This document shows positions 5,633-7,202 of a stretch of DNA of 7,202 bases, in pieces. A program made the translations under genes and the position numbers. Every line of letters starts with the position of its first letter. Positions within the stretch are counted from its first letter, which is position 1. The DNA is taken from positions 1 to 7,202 of the forward strand of contig PLKY01000314.1 of assembly GCA_003140785.1 (NCBI GenBank). The letters run 5' to 3'. A model generated the notes under the pieces. That model worked only from the letters and a program-made list of their open reading frames with translations. It was not told where the DNA came from and ran no database searches. The DNA is from Acidobacteriaceae bacterium (GTDB lineage Bacteria; Acidobacteriota; Terriglobia; Terriglobales; Acidobacteriaceae).

Positions 5633-6844
5633 CTATGGTTCCGTTCCTTCGCCGCCCAGTAAGCGCCGGTTCAAAGCGCCGCCTGCGAAAAGCATCTCTT
5701 CGAGCGCTGCATCCACCGCCGCTTGCGCCAGGAGTTTGCCGCCGGACGCTTCGATCTGAAATTGTGCGCACCGCCGCATCAGTTCTTTGATGAAGGCTGC
5801 GCTCACGCCCTTCGTGCGCCGAACGATCAGGTCCAGAAGTTCATCGGAGATTTGCAAATCGCGCGCGTATAGCTTGGTCAGCTTGGCGCGGCCTTCTTCG
5901 TCCGGTAGGGGAAACTCGATGGCCTGGTCGATGCGGCCGGGGCGCGAGACTAGCGCCGGTTCGATCTGATCCGGGCGATTGGTGGTGAGGATAAACAGCA
6001 CTTCGGAATCTTCGCGCAATCCATCCATTTCATTCAGGAGTTTGTTCAGCAGCACCTCCTCAAATCCGGTGCGCATTTGTGTTCTCTCTCTCGCGATCAG
6101 ATCAACATCTTCGATCACCATCATGGAGGGCTGCAGGAACCGCGCCAGGCGGAAATACTCTCCGATTAACCCCACCTGCTCCGCGGTCACGAGCAGTGTT
6201 GTATGATCCGGCAGCTGCGAAGCGAGATAGTGGATGGTGTGCGTCTTGCCGGTTCCCGGCGGCCCGTAAAACAGGAGCCCCTTGCGCGCCTGGAACCGCA
6301 TGGATTTCAGCGCGTCGCGTGCCGCCATGAAGCCGGCGACATTGCGATCGAGGGTTGCCAGTGTCTTTTGTGGCAGAATCACATCCTCCCGGTTCACTTT
6401 CGCGAGCCGGTGCACCTTGACCGAACTGCCGCCGCCCATCATGTGGTGGTGCGCCTCGAGAGAGATGGCGCGGCCACGATAGCTTCGTCCCTCGCTGATC
6501 GCCTGCTCGAGTTGGCGGAAGAAATCCTGCGAGAACTGAGCGCCTTGTTCGCCTATGGCAACAGCAACCTCGACGCCCACCCCGGTTTGGAAACCGAATC
6601 GTCCACCGGGCGCGGGCATAATCGCGAAGGGCAGCCCCTTATCGTGACCCATCCACAAACCATTTTTCAGGCAGCGTGCGGGAACAGGATCCCCGATGTC
6701 GATGTCGTCGTATTGCAGCGGACCTACATCGACGTGGGCGTGAGGACCACCGATCATCTGGGCGAATGTCAGACCCTCGTGCGAGTTCGGTGAAACGAAT
6801 CCGATCAGTTTCGTTTCCGTGTAGCGATTCAGCAAGGTTTCCAA
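5633..6844 (-). CDS. AAA family ATPase, Bcs1/Cdc48-like core with an unknown N-terminal domain
   Basis: AAA ATPases use ATP to unfold or remodel proteins, usually as hexamers. From the TTG at 6844 the frame gives 403 residues. Residues 1-170 form an N-terminal domain I do not recognise, with FAQMIGG, DDIDIGDPVPARCLKNGLW and SYRGRAISLE. The AAA module follows: Walker A GPPGTGKT (194-201), Walker B region MMVIEDVD (241-248), sensor 1 TTN (287-289), and SRPGR (300-304) with the arginine-finger pair, then a helical C-terminal lid. Walker B reads E-D where most AAA proteins have D-E, a feature also seen in Bcs1-type proteins. There is no membrane segment or protease domain. The TTG is only the first conventional start: coding continues upstream to 6961, so the true N-terminus is probably longer or the gene is damaged there. 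Confidence 0.85.
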   Translation of the reverse strand: METLLNRYTETKLIGFVSPNSHEGLTFAQMIGGPHAHVDVGPLQYDDIDIGDPVPARCLKNGLWMGHDKGLPFAIMPAPGGRFGFQTGVGVEVAVAIGEQGAQFSQDFFRQLEQAISEGRSYRGRAISLEAHHHMMGGGSSVKVHRLAKVNREDVILPQKTLATLDRNVAGFMAARDALKSMRFQARKGLLFYGPPGTGKTHTIHYLASQLPDHTTLLVTAEQVGLIGEYFRLARFLQPSMMVIEDVDLIARERTQMRTGFEEVLLNKLLNEMDGLREDSEVLFILTTNRPDQIEPALVSRPGRIDQAIEFPLPDEEGRAKLTKLYARDLQISDELLDLIVRRTKGVSAAFIKELMRRCAQFQIEASGGKLLAQAAVDAALEEMLFAGGALNRRLLGGEGTEP

Positions 6845-6994
6845 CCCGGACTGAATGTCGATGCGCGCGGTGATGGGGAACTGGCGGCCCGCCGTTGCGA
6901 TGTCGCGTGAGGAGACGCCGAGATGCTTCAGCAGGTTCTTTTGAAGCTGCGGTTCCCGATATCATTGATTGCCGATGGAGAATGAAAGGCCCAT
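6845..6994 (-). other. In-frame upstream extension of the AAA ATPase, interrupted by TGA
   Basis: In the frame of the ATPase, 39 further sense codons run from 6961 to 6845 with natural-looking protein (LQKNLLKHLGVSSRDIATAG, then RQFPITARIDIQSG) joining smoothly to LETLLNRY. There is no ATG, GTG or TTG among them. Upstream comes TGA (6964-6962), and beyond it ten sense codons from an in-frame ATG at 6994 (MGLSFSIGNQ), with GGGGA a few bases before. Separately, an ATG at 6965-6963 would enter the ATPase frame if one base, 6962, were absent. Possible explanations are a nonsense mutation, a one-base insertion, a non-canonical start such as CTG (6934 or 6931), or sequence error. Confidence 0.55.
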
Positions 6995-7022
6995 GTATCC
7001 CCGATTCAAGCTTCCAAGACAA
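6994..7022 (-). promoter_or_regulatory. Weak promoter candidate for the AAA ATPase
   Basis: On the minus strand TTGTCT (7022-7017) and GATACA (6999-6994) are 17 bases apart, matching the consensus at four and three positions. If used, transcription would begin near 6987, after the ATG at 6994, and translation would need a start further in. The surrounding DNA is AT-richer than the genes, as expected of a control region. Confidence 0.22.
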
Positions 7023-7084
7023 TTTTCTAAACGACGAGAGAAATGTTGTTGCTATTGAGCCCGCGTGACCCCGAGGAGCGACGC

Positions 7085-7201
7085 CTACTTGCCGATGACC
7101 AGAATCTGAAATGAGTGTGGAATCATCGGTGCGCGCGGACCACGCATCCACGGCGGAAGGGCGGACGCCGGCATCCCCGATGGCCCAGCGCCGGATGGAG
7201 G
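7085..7201 (-). CDS. Possible C-terminal end of an upstream minus-strand gene (partial)
   Basis: A minus-strand frame open from the window edge ends at TAG (7087-7085), giving 38 residues: a Pro/Gly/Ala-rich stretch, then RAPMIPHSFQILVIGK. The hydrophobic final segment looks like the last strand of a protein domain, but third-position bias is modest (25 of 38 G or C). A competing + strand reading starts at ATG 7111 (MSVESSVRADHASTAEG onwards), has better third-position bias (24 of 30) but no ribosome binding site, and runs off the edge. At most one is real. The rest of 6965-7202 shows no gene I can support. Confidence 0.25.
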   Translation of the reverse strand, partial: PPSGAGPSGMPASALPPWMRGPRAPMIPHSFQILVIGK

Positions 7202-7202
7202 A

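Noticed and set aside
6639..7151. Minus-strand open frame of 170 residues across the AAA ATPase 5' region
   Set aside because: It overlaps the AAA coding sequence in another frame and becomes Arg/His-rich there; the ATPase frame has the protein-like sequence through 6961.

Overview
The window looks like ordinary chromosomal DNA from a GC-rich bacterium. The best guess is Acidobacteriota, because of the hfq-hflX pair, the long-tailed Hfq, a HisTrp-rich secreted helical protein and a Bcs1-like AAA ATPase of a type I associate with that phylum. This placement rests on recalled family resemblance, not on a search. No rRNA, tRNA, CRISPR array, insertion sequence or phage gene is visible.

Layout from left to right: (1) the 3' end of an unrecognised + strand gene with a lysine-rich tail (1-177). 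(2) A convergent DegT/DnrJ/EryC1 sugar aminotransferase on the minus strand (224-1447). (3) A divergent control region (1448-1699) with a promoter-like pair facing each way and a 13-bp palindrome. (4) A + strand block of hfq (1700-2008), hflX (2063-3526) and a NUDIX hydrolase (3568-4155). (5) A possible 34-codon small ORF (4250-4354) that overlaps an unknown conserved-looking gene (4354-4830). (6) A convergent junction with two hairpins (4831-4969). (7) A secreted helical protein on the minus strand (4970-5434). (8) A minus-strand AAA ATPase (5633-6844) whose coding signal continues upstream into an in-frame TGA. (9) An unresolved right edge (6965-7202).

Functionally, hfq and hflX form the recognisable post-transcriptional and ribosome-rescue core: an RNA chaperone and a ribosome-associated GTPase. 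The NUDIX enzyme probably cleans up a nucleotide-sugar or similar nucleoside diphosphate. The aminotransferase makes an amino sugar nucleotide, probably for surface polysaccharide. The right half holds two minus-strand genes of unknown role.

I do not see a clearly new multi-gene system. The items most worth a second look are the interrupted 5' end of the AAA ATPase gene, the small ORF with a TGATG overlap and a six-G run before 4354, and the duplicated-helix secreted protein.
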